A stretch of 64,000 nucleotides of DNA from Solobacterium sp. UBA3691 (GTDB lineage Bacteria; Bacillota_I; Bacilli_A; Erysipelotrichales; Erysipelotrichaceae), in assembly GCA_002372175.1 (NCBI GenBank), contig DFIS01000076.1:62001-126000 (forward strand), written 5' to 3'. How positions within the stretch are numbered: position 1 is the stretch's first letter; each line of letters starts with the position of its first letter. Positions 31,949 to 41,522 of this stretch are shown piece by piece. Position numbers and translations under genes: made by a program. The notes beneath the pieces are model-generated. The model worked only from the letters and a program-made list of their open reading frames with translations. It was not told where the DNA came from and ran no database searches.

Positions 31949-31954
31949 TATAAT
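31949..31954 (+). promoter_or_regulatory. -10 box of holA, leaderless layout
   Basis: TATAAT ends 6 bases before the holA ATG. No Shine-Dalgarno separates them. Confidence 0.5.
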
Positions 31955-31960
31955 AGAAAC

Positions 31961-32941
31961 ATGATATACTTGATCGAAGGCAAAGAAACATACTTCCTGA
32001 CCCGTAAGAAAAGCGCATTGCTGAACCGCAGGGATCTTGACCGGGAGAATATTCTGGTCATCGACGGCTCAGACCGGAAGAACTTTTCCATGCCATCCGT
32101 GCTTTCCTTCTGCAATACCGTCTCTCTTTTCAGCGAACGCAGGGCCGTTGTGATCAATGATCCGTATTTCCTGAATTCCGGGACGTCCGACAAAGCGAAA
32201 AACAAGGCTGCACCTGTCAGCGAACTGCTGGAAGCGTACTGCAAAGATCCCAATCCCGACTGTGATCTGTTACTGGTATGTACGGGATTTGAAGCAGATA
32301 AGCGTACAAAAGAGTACAAGATCCTGGAAAGTCACCGCGGTAAGACCGTTGATATCCTGACCTTCAGCCAGAAGTCTCCGCGTGAACTGGAGCGCTACAT
32401 CGATACGGAGCTGTCCAAACACAGGATCCGGATGACTAATGATGCCCGCAAGGAATTCCGTATCCGCATTAACAACAGTACGACGATGTTTCATATTGCC
32501 ATGGACAGCATTCTTCTCTACGGGGAAAAGGATCTGAATCTTGAGGATATAGAACATCTTGTCTATATCAATCCGGAAGTCAATCACTGGAAGCTTGGCA
32601 ACAGTTTCATCGCCGGTGATGCCGAAGGTACTTTCCGGGCCCTGCAGGAATGCATAGAGATCGAGCATATGACATATACAAACCTGATCCCGGTACTGGC
32701 CTCACAGATCCGCGGTATATACAATTCTGTACTATGCAATGAACACGGTATGGGTGAGGAACAGATCCGCCGGTATACCGGCAGGAATTATCCGTCACTT
32801 GATATCAGCAGTGCCGGAAGACTGTCCTCCGGGGATCTGCTGGAGAGGATGTATGCGCTGGCAGAACTCGAACAGTCGATCAAGCGCGGTGAAGCAGACG
32901 AGAAAAACGGTTTTGAACGTTATCTGATGAGGTATCTGTAA
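31961..32941 (+). CDS. holA: DNA polymerase III subunit delta
   Basis: 326 residues. The N-terminal IYLIEGKETYFLTRK is the HolA start, a RecA-like middle domain has LLLVCTGFEADKR and SPRELERYI, and a helical collar domain follows (HWKLGNSFIAGD). Delta opens the beta clamp within the clamp loader. It often follows comEC in Bacillota, as here. The stop and the next start share one base (TAATG). Confidence 0.93.
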   Translation: MIYLIEGKETYFLTRKKSALLNRRDLDRENILVIDGSDRKNFSMPSVLSFCNTVSLFSERRAVVINDPYFLNSGTSDKAKNKAAPVSELLEAYCKDPNPDCDLLLVCTGFEADKRTKEYKILESHRGKTVDILTFSQKSPRELERYIDTELSKHRIRMTNDARKEFRIRINNSTTMFHIAMDSILLYGEKDLNLEDIEHLVYINPEVNHWKLGNSFIAGDAEGTFRALQECIEIEHMTYTNLIPVLASQIRGIYNSVLCNEHGMGEEQIRRYTGRNYPSLDISSAGRLSSGDLLERMYALAELEQSIKRGEADEKNGFERYLMRYL

Positions 32942-34143
32942 TGCAGTCATTAACAGAGTTATACAAGAAGGGAAGAGGACCAAGCAGTTCTCATACCTTG
33001 GCTCCCGAAAGGGCCTGCAGGCTGTTTACCGAGGTATGCGGTGTCTTTCCGTATTACCAGGTTCAGCTGTACGGTTCCCTGTCACTGACCGGAAAGGGAC
33101 ATGGCACTGACCGCGTGATCATCGAGACACTGCCCGGGGAGACAGAAGTGAAGATGTGTCTGAACTGGGACGAAGAGTTCCCGAACGGCTTTTACCTGCG
33201 CGGACTGAACGAAAACCATATCGAACAGGTAAAATGGACGGTCTTCTCGCTTGGCGGAGGAACGATCCGGATCAAAGAATATCCCGTTGATTTTACACGG
33301 GAGATATACAGCGAAAACAGCTGGAAAGAGATCACGGAAGTACTTGAGCATGAGGGTCTTTCACTGACCGAGTATATCTACCGGCATGAACCGGATCTGC
33401 ATGCATATCTGCTTGGTATTCTTGATGCTGAGCTTGCCTGTGTTGACCGCGGTCTGCAGGAGAGCGGCATCCTGCCGGGAAAGCTGCATCTTAAGCGCAG
33501 TGCCGGAGATCTGTACCGGGCAAGTGAACAAATGAGCGGCACGGAAAAAGAACGTATGCGGATGATGGCATATGCATATGCGGCAAGTGAGGAGAATGCC
33601 GACGGACACAGCTGTGTTACCGCACCTACACTTGGTGCCTGCGGTGTCATCGCATCAGTATGTTACTACGCTGTGCATGATCTTGGCATCGACCTGGACA
33701 GAATCGCGGATGCTCTGGCTGTCGGCGGTATCTTCGGCAATCTGATCAAACAGAATGCGACGATATCCGGTGCTGTGGGCGGCTGTCAGGCAGAGATCGG
33801 AGCTGCCGTATCAATGGCTGCAGCGATCTGTGCATATCTGGAAGGACTTGACCGCAGACAGATCGAGTATGCGGCAGAGATCGGCATGGAGCACAATCTC
33901 GGGCTGACCTGTGATCCTGTCATGGGTTATGTCATGATACCGTGTATTGAACGCAATGCCATGGGTGTATTGAGGGCATACGATGCTGTACTCTTAAGTA
34001 AATACATGAGCAGGATCAAACGCCATCTGGTCTCCTTTGATATGGTCGTCCATACGATGAATGAGACCGGCAATCAGATACCGATCACCTTGAAAGAGAC
34101 AGCAGAAGGGGGACTGGCACTTGAATTCGAAAGAAACAGGTGA
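32941..34143 (+). CDS. L-serine ammonia-lyase, fused beta-alpha single chain
   Basis: 400 residues. The beta domain comes first with GPSSSHTLAPERA (about 14-26). The alpha domain holds TAPTLGACGVI and LTCDPVMGYVMIPCIERN, whose cysteines bind the [4Fe-4S] cluster. It deaminates L-serine to pyruvate and ammonia. Many Bacillota encode sdaAB and sdaAA separately, whereas here both parts are one polypeptide in beta-alpha order. Translation is coupled to holA, and the downstream gene overlaps by 23 bases. Confidence 0.9.
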   Translation: MQSLTELYKKGRGPSSSHTLAPERACRLFTEVCGVFPYYQVQLYGSLSLTGKGHGTDRVIIETLPGETEVKMCLNWDEEFPNGFYLRGLNENHIEQVKWTVFSLGGGTIRIKEYPVDFTREIYSENSWKEITEVLEHEGLSLTEYIYRHEPDLHAYLLGILDAELACVDRGLQESGILPGKLHLKRSAGDLYRASEQMSGTEKERMRMMAYAYAASEENADGHSCVTAPTLGACGVIASVCYYAVHDLGIDLDRIADALAVGGIFGNLIKQNATISGAVGGCQAEIGAAVSMAAAICAYLEGLDRRQIEYAAEIGMEHNLGLTCDPVMGYVMIPCIERNAMGVLRAYDAVLLSKYMSRIKRHLVSFDMVVHTMNETGNQIPITLKETAEGGLALEFERNR

Positions 34144-34618
34144 ATACCTGGTACATCCGTTTGCGCCTGTCTTTGATGCCTCTTCCAGAGTTTTGATCCT
34201 GGGTTCTTTTCCGTCGGTGATCTCCCGTCAGCAGGCTTTCTATTATGCCAATAAGAACAACCGTTTCTGGAGTGTTCTATCGGCTGTATTTGAAGAGGAG
34301 ATCACTGACCGCAGAGCATTCTGTCTGTCGCATCATCTTGCCTTGTGGGATGTGATCTGTTCATGCCGTATTACCGGCAGCAGTGATGCCAGCATCCGTG
34401 ACGTGACATGCAATAATATTGCCGGTCTGATCAGAGATACCGATATCAGAGCTGTCTTTACGACCGGGAAGAAAGCATCCGCACTATATCAGAAATATAT
34501 TGATCTGCCGCTGTGTCATATACCGCTGCCCAGTACCTCAGGGGCCAATGCTGTATACAGCAGGGAAGATCTGATCAGGGAGTATAGGAAAATACGTGAA
34601 TATGCCGAAAAAGATTGA
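34121..34618 (+). CDS. DNA-deoxyinosine glycosylase (UDG superfamily)
   Basis: 165 residues, TTG start at 34121 inside the serine dehydratase end. VLILGSFPSVISRQQAFYYA is the first UDG-superfamily motif, with NRFWSVL following. PLPSTSGANA is the late motif of the TIGR04274 hypoxanthine-DNA glycosylase group. It would remove deaminated adenine from DNA. Together with rdgB this window encodes two defences against inosine. Confidence 0.82.
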   Translation: MNSKETGEYLVHPFAPVFDASSRVLILGSFPSVISRQQAFYYANKNNRFWSVLSAVFEEEITDRRAFCLSHHLALWDVICSCRITGSSDASIRDVTCNNIAGLIRDTDIRAVFTTGKKASALYQKYIDLPLCHIPLPSTSGANAVYSREDLIREYRKIREYAEKD

Positions 34619-36749
34619 ACTGCTGGCACCTGCCGGCAACATGGATTCTCTGAAGGCAGCAGCTGCCGCCGGCTGTAATGCTGTATATCTCGGACTGAGT
34701 ACATTTTCAGCACGGGCATTTGCCGGTAATTTCAGCAGAGATGAATTTAGGGAAGCAATCTCTTACTGCCATATCCGCGGTATCAAAGTCTATGTGACAC
34801 TGAATACACTGTTATTTGAAGAAGAACTGGAGAATGCCGTAAAGGAAGCTGCTTTCCTGTATGAGAATCATGCGGATGCGGTACTTGTACAGGATCTGGG
34901 GCTGTTTCTGCGGCTGCGGGCAGAGTTCCCGGATCTTGCGGTGCACTGTTCCACACAGATGCATATCCATAACCGGGACGGAGCACTCTTCATGCATAAC
35001 CATGGCGCATCCCGTGTTGTCCTGGCCAGAGAGACACCGCTGGAACTCGTCAAGGAGATATCCGGACTGGGTGTGGAGACCGAGATCTTCGCGTATGGTG
35101 CCCTCTGTATCAGCTACAGCGGACAGTGCCTGATGAGCGCAGCACTGAAGAACAGATCTGGCAACCGCGGTATGTGCGCGCAGTACTGCCGCATGAAATA
35201 CCGTACAGACAAGGATCAGCCCTACAGTTATCTGCTGAGTCCCAAAGACCTGAATGTGATCGATCATATTCCGGAGATCATTGAAGCCGGCGTATCCTCG
35301 CTGAAGATCGAAGGCAGGATGAAACGTCCTGAATACGTATATCTCGCAGTAAAGACCTTCCGTGAAGCAATCGATGCTTACTACGAAGGAAGAGAATACG
35401 TGGTCAGCAGACAGCGGCAGAAAGAGCTGCTGCTGATGTTCAACCGCGGGTTTACGGAGGGACATCTGTTCCATGCGTCTGTTTCCGAGCGAATGAATCA
35501 TCACCGTCCCAATCATCAGGGCATAACGATCGGTACGGTCAAGGCAGTAAAAGGAGATACAGTTATCGTCAGACTGACCGATACGCTGTATCAGCATGAC
35601 GGTCTGCGTATCCTTGCGGATGAGGATATAGGCCTCACAGCAGACAGGATACTCGTTAACCGCAAACCGGTAAAAAGGGCGGATGCAGGTATGGAAGTAC
35701 AGCTGAGCTATCCTGCCGGGACAAGACCGAGACCGGGACAGAAGCTGCAGAAAACGACTGATGCAGCTCTGATCAGAACGATACAGGAAGAGATCGCTGT
35801 CCAAAGACAGACGGTCCCCGTAACGATACGATGCACAGCCAGAACCGGCAGTCCCTTATGCATAACGGCGGAAGATGAAGACGGGCATACAGCTTATGCA
35901 GAAAGCGACCTGCCGTGTGAAGCCGCCAGGACCCATAGTCTGAGTCATGAAAGACTGCGTGAATTACTGTCCAGGACAGATAAATTACCGTACAGGATCG
36001 ATGCTTTTGAAGCTGATACCGATGATATCTTCCTGCCGGTCAGCGTGATCAATGAGACCCGCAGAAAAGTCTTTGCGGAGCTTAATGATATCCGTACGGT
36101 CATCCCGCGTACTGGCCGAAAGGAATATATCCCGGCAGTCGTGGAGAAAGAGCTGCCTCCGTACAGGATGATCATTGATCACGGTGCCAAACCGGTGATC
36201 GTCCTGCCTGAAGAGATGAATATCACTGAACATCTGCCTGTGACTGCCGAAAACGGATATGCAGAGGAGCTTCTGGCAGACAATGTGATCAGAGAGATCG
36301 GGGCACTTTCCCATCCTCTGCGTAACGCTGTCTGCGGCATGACATTCAATGTCACAAACAGTTATGCAGCAGAATTCCTGCTGAAAAGAGAAGGGGTCTG
36401 CGGTGTTATCGTTTCCTCGGAGCTGAATGACCGCAGTCTGCAGGCACTGCTGAACGGATGGTATAAGCGCCATACAGCAGAACCTGCACTGTTCAGGCTG
36501 ACCTACGGCCGCAGAACACTGATGTATATCAAAAACGGATTTATGCAGGGGAATCCCTCACAGCTCGAAGATCTCCACCATGAGCGCTTCCCGGTGATCA
36601 TCCGGAACGGCTGTACAGAGATCCTTGAGAACCATCCGGTTTGTGAAAAAAATACGCTGGTCTATGGAAAATATCTGATCATGAGTCTAGAATTAAACTC
36701 AGAACAGAAAGAAATTCAGGAGGGGAGTTATGAAGAAATTTTTAACTGA
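34602..36749 (+). CDS. U32 family peptidase / RNA hydroxylase-type protein
   Basis: 715 residues from ATG 34602 (an in-frame GTG at 34596 is possible). The N-terminal TIM-barrel-like domain has LLAPAGNMDSLKAAAAAGCN and the U32 signature EIFAYGALCISYSGQCLMS with Fe-S cysteines. DUF3656 and a C-terminal extension follow. Long U32 proteins such as RlhA and TrhP hydroxylate 23S rRNA C2501 or tRNA U34. Short ones are collagenase-like. The length and DUF3656 region favour an RlhA-type function, not proven. Confidence 0.82.
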   Translation: MPKKIELLAPAGNMDSLKAAAAAGCNAVYLGLSTFSARAFAGNFSRDEFREAISYCHIRGIKVYVTLNTLLFEEELENAVKEAAFLYENHADAVLVQDLGLFLRLRAEFPDLAVHCSTQMHIHNRDGALFMHNHGASRVVLARETPLELVKEISGLGVETEIFAYGALCISYSGQCLMSAALKNRSGNRGMCAQYCRMKYRTDKDQPYSYLLSPKDLNVIDHIPEIIEAGVSSLKIEGRMKRPEYVYLAVKTFREAIDAYYEGREYVVSRQRQKELLLMFNRGFTEGHLFHASVSERMNHHRPNHQGITIGTVKAVKGDTVIVRLTDTLYQHDGLRILADEDIGLTADRILVNRKPVKRADAGMEVQLSYPAGTRPRPGQKLQKTTDAALIRTIQEEIAVQRQTVPVTIRCTARTGSPLCITAEDEDGHTAYAESDLPCEAARTHSLSHERLRELLSRTDKLPYRIDAFEADTDDIFLPVSVINETRRKVFAELNDIRTVIPRTGRKEYIPAVVEKELPPYRMIIDHGAKPVIVLPEEMNITEHLPVTAENGYAEELLADNVIREIGALSHPLRNAVCGMTFNVTNSYAAEFLLKREGVCGVIVSSELNDRSLQALLNGWYKRHTAEPALFRLTYGRRTLMYIKNGFMQGNPSQLEDLHHERFPVIIRNGCTEILENHPVCEKNTLVYGKYLIMSLELNSEQKEIQEGSYEEIFN

Positions 36750-37149
36750 ATTCAAAGAGTTTGCACTGAAAGGCAACGTCATGGATCTTGCTGTTGGCAT
36801 GATGATCGGTTCTGCTTTCGGTAAGATCGTTTCATCACTTGTCAACGACATTCTGATGCCGCTGATCGCCGGTATCTTCCGTCTTGAGAGCTTCGCATCG
36901 CTGAAGATCTTACTCGTTGAGAAAAGCACAGAAGATCCGTCACTGAACGTATACCTCAACTACGGTCAGTTCATTCAGAATATCATTGATTTCCTGATCA
37001 TTGCGCTGTGCATCTTCTTCCTTGTCAAGGCCATCAACAAGCTGCATAAGAAGCCTGAAGAGAAGCCTGCGGAAGAACCCGCACCGCCGGAAAAGAGCGA
37101 TGAACTCAAAGCTCTCGAAGAGATCGTTGAACTTTTAAAGAACAAATAG
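36730..37149 (+). CDS. mscL: Large-conductance mechanosensitive channel MscL
   Basis: 139 residues. TM1 is NVMDLAVGMMIGSAFGKIVSSLV, a periplasmic loop follows, and TM2 is IDFLIIALCIFFLVKAIN. The tail is lysine- and glutamate-rich. A homopentamer that opens on osmotic downshock. Overlaps the U32 gene by 20 bases. GGAGGGGAG ribosome site. Confidence 0.96.
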   Translation: MKKFLTEFKEFALKGNVMDLAVGMMIGSAFGKIVSSLVNDILMPLIAGIFRLESFASLKILLVEKSTEDPSLNVYLNYGQFIQNIIDFLIIALCIFFLVKAINKLHKKPEEKPAEEPAPPEKSDELKALEEIVELLKNK

Positions 37150-37166
37150 TCCGTATGACAGTAAAG

Positions 37167-37198
37167 ACATCTGCAGTATTCGACTGCAGGTGTTTTTT
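37167..37198 (+). terminator. Terminator after mscL
   Basis: ACATCTGCAG pairs with CTGCAGGTGT around loop TATTCGA, followed by TTTTT. Ends the holA-mscL operon. Confidence 0.9.
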
Positions 37199-37251
37199 AT
37201 TTGATTAATCACTGTCTGCAGGTGATTTATCTGTTTAAACAGGGCTCTATT

Positions 37252-37260
37252 TGGTATAAT
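37252..37260 (+). promoter_or_regulatory. Extended -10 promoter of smc
   Basis: TGG-TATAAT with the hexamer at 37255-37260, 26 bases before the ATG with TAAGGAG. Confidence 0.6.
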
Positions 37261-37286
37261 ACTTGTTGTGATGTAAGGAGATTTAC

Positions 37287-40235
37287 ATGTTTTTAAAGCG
37301 TATTGAGATGCAGGGGTTTAAATCCTTCGCTGATAAAACAGTCATCACATTTGAACATCCCATTACCGGTATCGTCGGTCCCAACGGATGCGGCAAATCC
37401 AATATCTCGGATGCTGTACGCTGGGTCCTCGGTGAGCAGAGTGCCAAACAGATGCGCGGTGAAAAGATGTACGATGTGATATTTTCCGGCAGTGCTGACC
37501 GCAGAATGCTGAACATGGCTGAAGTGACGCTTGTTTTTGATAATACCTCCAGAGTCCTGAATACAGATCAGGATGAGATCGAAGTAACCAGACGTCTTTT
37601 CCGTGATTCGGGAGATGCTGAATATCTGATCAACCGTAACAGAGTCAGGCTCAGAGATATCGTTGAACTGTTCCTGGATACCGGTCTTGGCAAGGACTCC
37701 CTGAGCATCATCAGCCAGGGTAACGTTATTTCGTTTGCGGAATCCAAACCGCTCGAGAGAAGAGGTATCTTTGAAGAAGCTGCCGGTGTTGCCAAATATA
37801 AGAAACGCAAACTGGAGTCATTAAGCAGACTTGAGCGTACCAAGAACAACCTTGACCGTTCAAATGATATTCTCCTGGAATTGGAGAAACAGGTATCACC
37901 GCTGAAACGGCAGGCGAAAAAGGCTGAAGAATACAGAGCCAAGAAGAAACGTCTGGAAGAGATCGAGATCTCTGTGCTTGTACAGGATATCGATGACCTG
38001 AATACACAGATCGAAGATACCAAGAAAACACTGTTTGATATCGATACAAGAACAGCCATGCTTTCCAACAGTATCGAGACCAGCGAGAACAGGATCATTG
38101 AAGACCGCAAGCGCTCCTCGGCACTGGACCGGGAGTCTTTGAGTCATCAGAATGATCTGCTGCACACAGTGGATGAGATCACGGCTCTTGAAGCACGCAA
38201 GACGGAGATGGATGAAAGATCCAAGTATATTATTGAGACCGGAAACCGTGAGCAGAAGGTGAAGGAGACGCGGGATCTTCTGGAGATCGCCCGTCTTGAA
38301 TATGAAGACCGTGAAGAGAGACGAAAAACACTTGAAAACGAGATCAAGCTGAACAGTGAGAAGCTGAGTCTGGCAGCCCAGTCTCTGTTCGATCTGCAGA
38401 CAGAATATGAACAGGCACAGGGGATGCTGAGATCTCTTGAGAACCAGAAGACATACCTGGATAATCTGCTGAAGGATCCATTCTCAAGGCAGGCAGGCGT
38501 CAAGTCAGTGATGGACAACAAGCATTCACTGCATGGTATTCTCGGTGTTGTCGGTCAGGTGATCAAAGCCAGGGACGGATACGAAGAAGCTATCTCGGAA
38601 GCCCTCGGCGGTGTCATGTACAATATCGTGACAACCAACGAAGAAGCCGGCAGAAATGCGATCGGGTTCCTGAACCGCAACCGTGCCGGCAAAGCGACAT
38701 TCCTGCCGCTGACGGTATTACGCCCCTCATGGGTCAGCAGGGAAGCTCTGATCATCTGTGAGAATACCGAAGGTTATCTTGGTATAGCCTCGCAGTTTGT
38801 TGACTACGATAAGACGTTTGATCCTGTCGTACAGAGAGAGCTGAACAACGTTCTGGTCGTGGATACACTGGAGAACGGCAATAACCTCTCTGCCCTGACA
38901 AACCGGTCCTATAAGATCGTTACGCTGAACGGCGAAGTCATCCACCGCGGCGGTGCCATGACCGGCGGCAAGAACCGCAGAAATACAACGCTGGTGACGG
39001 CAGAAAAGGAACTGGCGGAGATCGATGCGAATATCGATGCCCAGAAGGCCAGAACGGAACTGGCAGGAAAGAAGCTCCGTGATACGCAGTTTGAACGTGA
39101 TACAGTATCCCGTACGCTTCAGGAGAACAGATATGCACTGGCCAGTCTTGAGCCGATCGTGGATGCCAAGAAAGCCAAGTACGATAAGCTGAAGAATGAT
39201 CTGGCACTGCTGGGTGATGAACCGGTCCGTGAAGAAGGCGAAAGCACCAGTCTTGCGGATGATACGATCACACGTCTGAATACGGCATATTCCCGCCGTG
39301 ATGAACTGAATCAGCTGCTGCGTTCGATCAACGAACAGAAGTTTACCCTGAATCAGGAAATCGAGCGTAAGGAACAGCAGGTACGCCAGCAGCGCAAGGA
39401 ACTCGAAACTACCGTTGCGGCTGCCAATGCGATCAAGATCGACCAGGGGCGTCTGGAGACCCGTATGGATAACTCCCTGCAGCGCCTGGCTACGGAATAC
39501 CAGCTGACCTATGAATTTGCCCGTACAAAAGTCACGGAAGAGAAGCTGGAGAATGCCCGTGAAGAAGTTCTGCAGCTGCGTGAAGAGATTGCCAGACTCG
39601 GCAACATCAACATGAATGCGCCGGAGGAATATAACGAAGTAAACGAACGTTATGAATTCCTGAAGAAGCAGATCGATGAACTGACGGAGAGCAGGGACAA
39701 GATCCTGGCAGCAATCGATGAGATGGACAGAGTCATGACGAAGCAGTTCAAGGAGATGTTTGATAAGATCAATATTGAGTTTGACAACATCTTCCGTTCA
39801 CTCTACGGCGGCGGTTCCGGCAAGCTTGTCCTGGAAGATCCTTCCGATATTCTGAATACCGGTATCGAGATCAAGGCCCAGCCTCCCGGTAAAGCGATCC
39901 AGAACAATATGCTGTTTTCGGGCGGTGAAAAGAGTCTGATCGCTCTCTGTGTACTGTTTGCGATACTGAAGGTAAAGCCTGTACCTCTGGTCATTCTTGA
40001 TGAGGTGGAAGCAGCTCTGGACCAGGGCAATGTTGAACGCTTCGCTCAGTACCTGCACCACTATACAGACAGAACACAGTTTGTCGTCGTCACACACAGA
40101 CCTGGCACGATGGAGAATGCTGATGTGCTCTTCGGCGTGACCATGCAGCATCAGGGTGTATCGCAGATGCTGAAAGTAGAGATCCGTGATGCTCTGACAT
40201 ATGCAGATAACAAGCCTGCGGAGGTGAATTCATGA
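37287..40235 (+). CDS. smc: Chromosome segregation protein SMC (short-arm form)
   Basis: 982 residues, about 200 fewer than the usual Bacillota SMC. Walker A GPNGCGKSNISDAV lies near 32-45. Coiled coil follows to about 400, the hinge at about 410-560 (HGILGVVGQVIKARDGYEEA, HRGGAMTGGKNRRN), a second coil, then LSGGEKSLIAL-type signature (FSGGEKSLIAL) and Walker B PLVILDEVEAALD. Head, hinge and both coils are complete, so the length difference is in the arms. It organises and segregates chromosomes with ScpAB. Overlaps ftsY by ATGA. Confidence 0.96.
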   Translation: MFLKRIEMQGFKSFADKTVITFEHPITGIVGPNGCGKSNISDAVRWVLGEQSAKQMRGEKMYDVIFSGSADRRMLNMAEVTLVFDNTSRVLNTDQDEIEVTRRLFRDSGDAEYLINRNRVRLRDIVELFLDTGLGKDSLSIISQGNVISFAESKPLERRGIFEEAAGVAKYKKRKLESLSRLERTKNNLDRSNDILLELEKQVSPLKRQAKKAEEYRAKKKRLEEIEISVLVQDIDDLNTQIEDTKKTLFDIDTRTAMLSNSIETSENRIIEDRKRSSALDRESLSHQNDLLHTVDEITALEARKTEMDERSKYIIETGNREQKVKETRDLLEIARLEYEDREERRKTLENEIKLNSEKLSLAAQSLFDLQTEYEQAQGMLRSLENQKTYLDNLLKDPFSRQAGVKSVMDNKHSLHGILGVVGQVIKARDGYEEAISEALGGVMYNIVTTNEEAGRNAIGFLNRNRAGKATFLPLTVLRPSWVSREALIICENTEGYLGIASQFVDYDKTFDPVVQRELNNVLVVDTLENGNNLSALTNRSYKIVTLNGEVIHRGGAMTGGKNRRNTTLVTAEKELAEIDANIDAQKARTELAGKKLRDTQFERDTVSRTLQENRYALASLEPIVDAKKAKYDKLKNDLALLGDEPVREEGESTSLADDTITRLNTAYSRRDELNQLLRSINEQKFTLNQEIERKEQQVRQQRKELETTVAAANAIKIDQGRLETRMDNSLQRLATEYQLTYEFARTKVTEEKLENAREEVLQLREEIARLGNINMNAPEEYNEVNERYEFLKKQIDELTESRDKILAAIDEMDRVMTKQFKEMFDKINIEFDNIFRSLYGGGSGKLVLEDPSDILNTGIEIKAQPPGKAIQNNMLFSGGEKSLIALCVLFAILKVKPVPLVILDEVEAALDQGNVERFAQYLHHYTDRTQFVVVTHRPGTMENADVLFGVTMQHQGVSQMLKVEIRDALTYADNKPAEVNS

Positions 40236-41200
40236 GCTTTCTTGACACACTGAAAAAAGCGTTCGGCATCAAGAATGACCGCGCTGTCTACCTGCAGGGA
40301 TTCAAGAAGTCCAAATCCGTATTCGGTGATCAGCTGAAAAGTCTGAAGGACAACTTCAACGGTATCGATGATGAATTTCTTGAACAGCTGACGATCGTTC
40401 TGCTGGAAAGTGATATCGGTATCGATACAGCTGATCTGATCGCCGAAAGACTGAAGAAGATGTCTGAAGACTATCCGAAGGTCACCTTTGACTGGGCCAT
40501 GGGCTTCCTGCTGCAGATCATGAAGGAGCTGTATGAGGAAACTCCGGATGCTCCGCCTGTATTCAATGAAAACGGACCGACGGTGATCCTTCTTGAAGGA
40601 GTCAACGGCAGCGGCAAGACCACGACAGCCGCAAAACTGGCTGCCATGTATACCAAAGAGGGCAAGAGTGTTGCCTTCACAGCTGCTGATACATTCCGTG
40701 CCGGTGCGATCGAACAGCTTGCACAGTGGGGTGAACGGCTGAATATTCCCTGTATCAAGGGACGAGAAAACGGTGATCCCAGTGCTGCGATCGTTGACGG
40801 ATGCCGCTATGCCAAGGAACATAACATCGATATTCTGATCTGTGATACAGCCGGACGTCTGCAGAACAAGCAGTCACTGATGCAGGAACTCGGCAAGATG
40901 AACCGGGTAAGCAGAAAAGAGATCGAAGGAGCCCCGCACAACACCTGGCTTGTGCTGGATGCAACGACCGGACAGAACGGTCTTGCCCAGGCCCAGATCT
41001 TTAACGAAAGTACAGATCTGACCGGTATCATCCTGACCAAGATGGACGGTACCGCAAAGGGCGGAATCGTTCTGGCGATCAAGCATAAACTGCATCTGCC
41101 CGTACGGTATATCGGTCTCGGCGAACAGCCGGAAGATCTGCGTCCGTTTGATCTCGACAGTTATCTGTACAGTATCTCCGAAGGTCTGGACGATGCTTGA
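40232..41200 (+). CDS. ftsY: Signal recognition particle receptor FtsY
   Basis: 322 residues with a short N-terminal region, then the NG domain: GVNGSGKTTTAAKLA (P-loop), AADTFRAGAIEQL, DTAGRLQNK, TKMDGTAKGG. It docks SRP-ribosome complexes at the membrane. Order smc-ftsY-ylxM is conserved in Bacillota. Confidence 0.96.
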   Translation: MSFLDTLKKAFGIKNDRAVYLQGFKKSKSVFGDQLKSLKDNFNGIDDEFLEQLTIVLLESDIGIDTADLIAERLKKMSEDYPKVTFDWAMGFLLQIMKELYEETPDAPPVFNENGPTVILLEGVNGSGKTTTAAKLAAMYTKEGKSVAFTAADTFRAGAIEQLAQWGERLNIPCIKGRENGDPSAAIVDGCRYAKEHNIDILICDTAGRLQNKQSLMQELGKMNRVSRKEIEGAPHNTWLVLDATTGQNGLAQAQIFNESTDLTGIILTKMDGTAKGGIVLAIKHKLHLPVRYIGLGEQPEDLRPFDLDSYLYSISEGLDDA

Positions 41201-41522
41201 TAAACTGACAGCCAATGTCCTGCTGGATTATTACGGAGAACTGCTTACGGATAAACAGCAGAAGATCTGTGACATGTATTACAGAGAAGATCTTTCCCTG
41301 CAGGAGATCGCAGAAATCGAAGGCATATCCCGTGCTGCTGTCCACGATACGGTCAAAAGATGCCGTAAAGAGATGGCAGAATACGAAGAAAAGCTCAAAA
41401 TGATCGAAGCCGCAGAGAAAAGAAGGGAAATATATACTAAAATAAAATATATAGCTAACAATGAAGTAAATAAACTCATTGATCAATGCATGGAAACCGA
41501 GATAGGAGGAAAATATGAGTAA
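41193..41522 (+). CDS. ylxM: YlxM/UPF0122 helix-turn-helix protein
   Basis: 109 residues from ATG 41193 (MLDKLTANVLLDYYGELLTD). A sigma-70 region 4-like helix-turn-helix lies at about 27-57 (LSLQEIAEIEGISRAAVHDT). YlxM is linked to the SRP pathway in streptococci. Overlaps ftsY by 8 bases and ackA by 8 bases. In most relatives ffh follows, but here it is acetate kinase. Confidence 0.92.
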   Translation: MLDKLTANVLLDYYGELLTDKQQKICDMYYREDLSLQEIAEIEGISRAAVHDTVKRCRKEMAEYEEKLKMIEAAEKRREIYTKIKYIANNEVNKLIDQCMETEIGGKYE

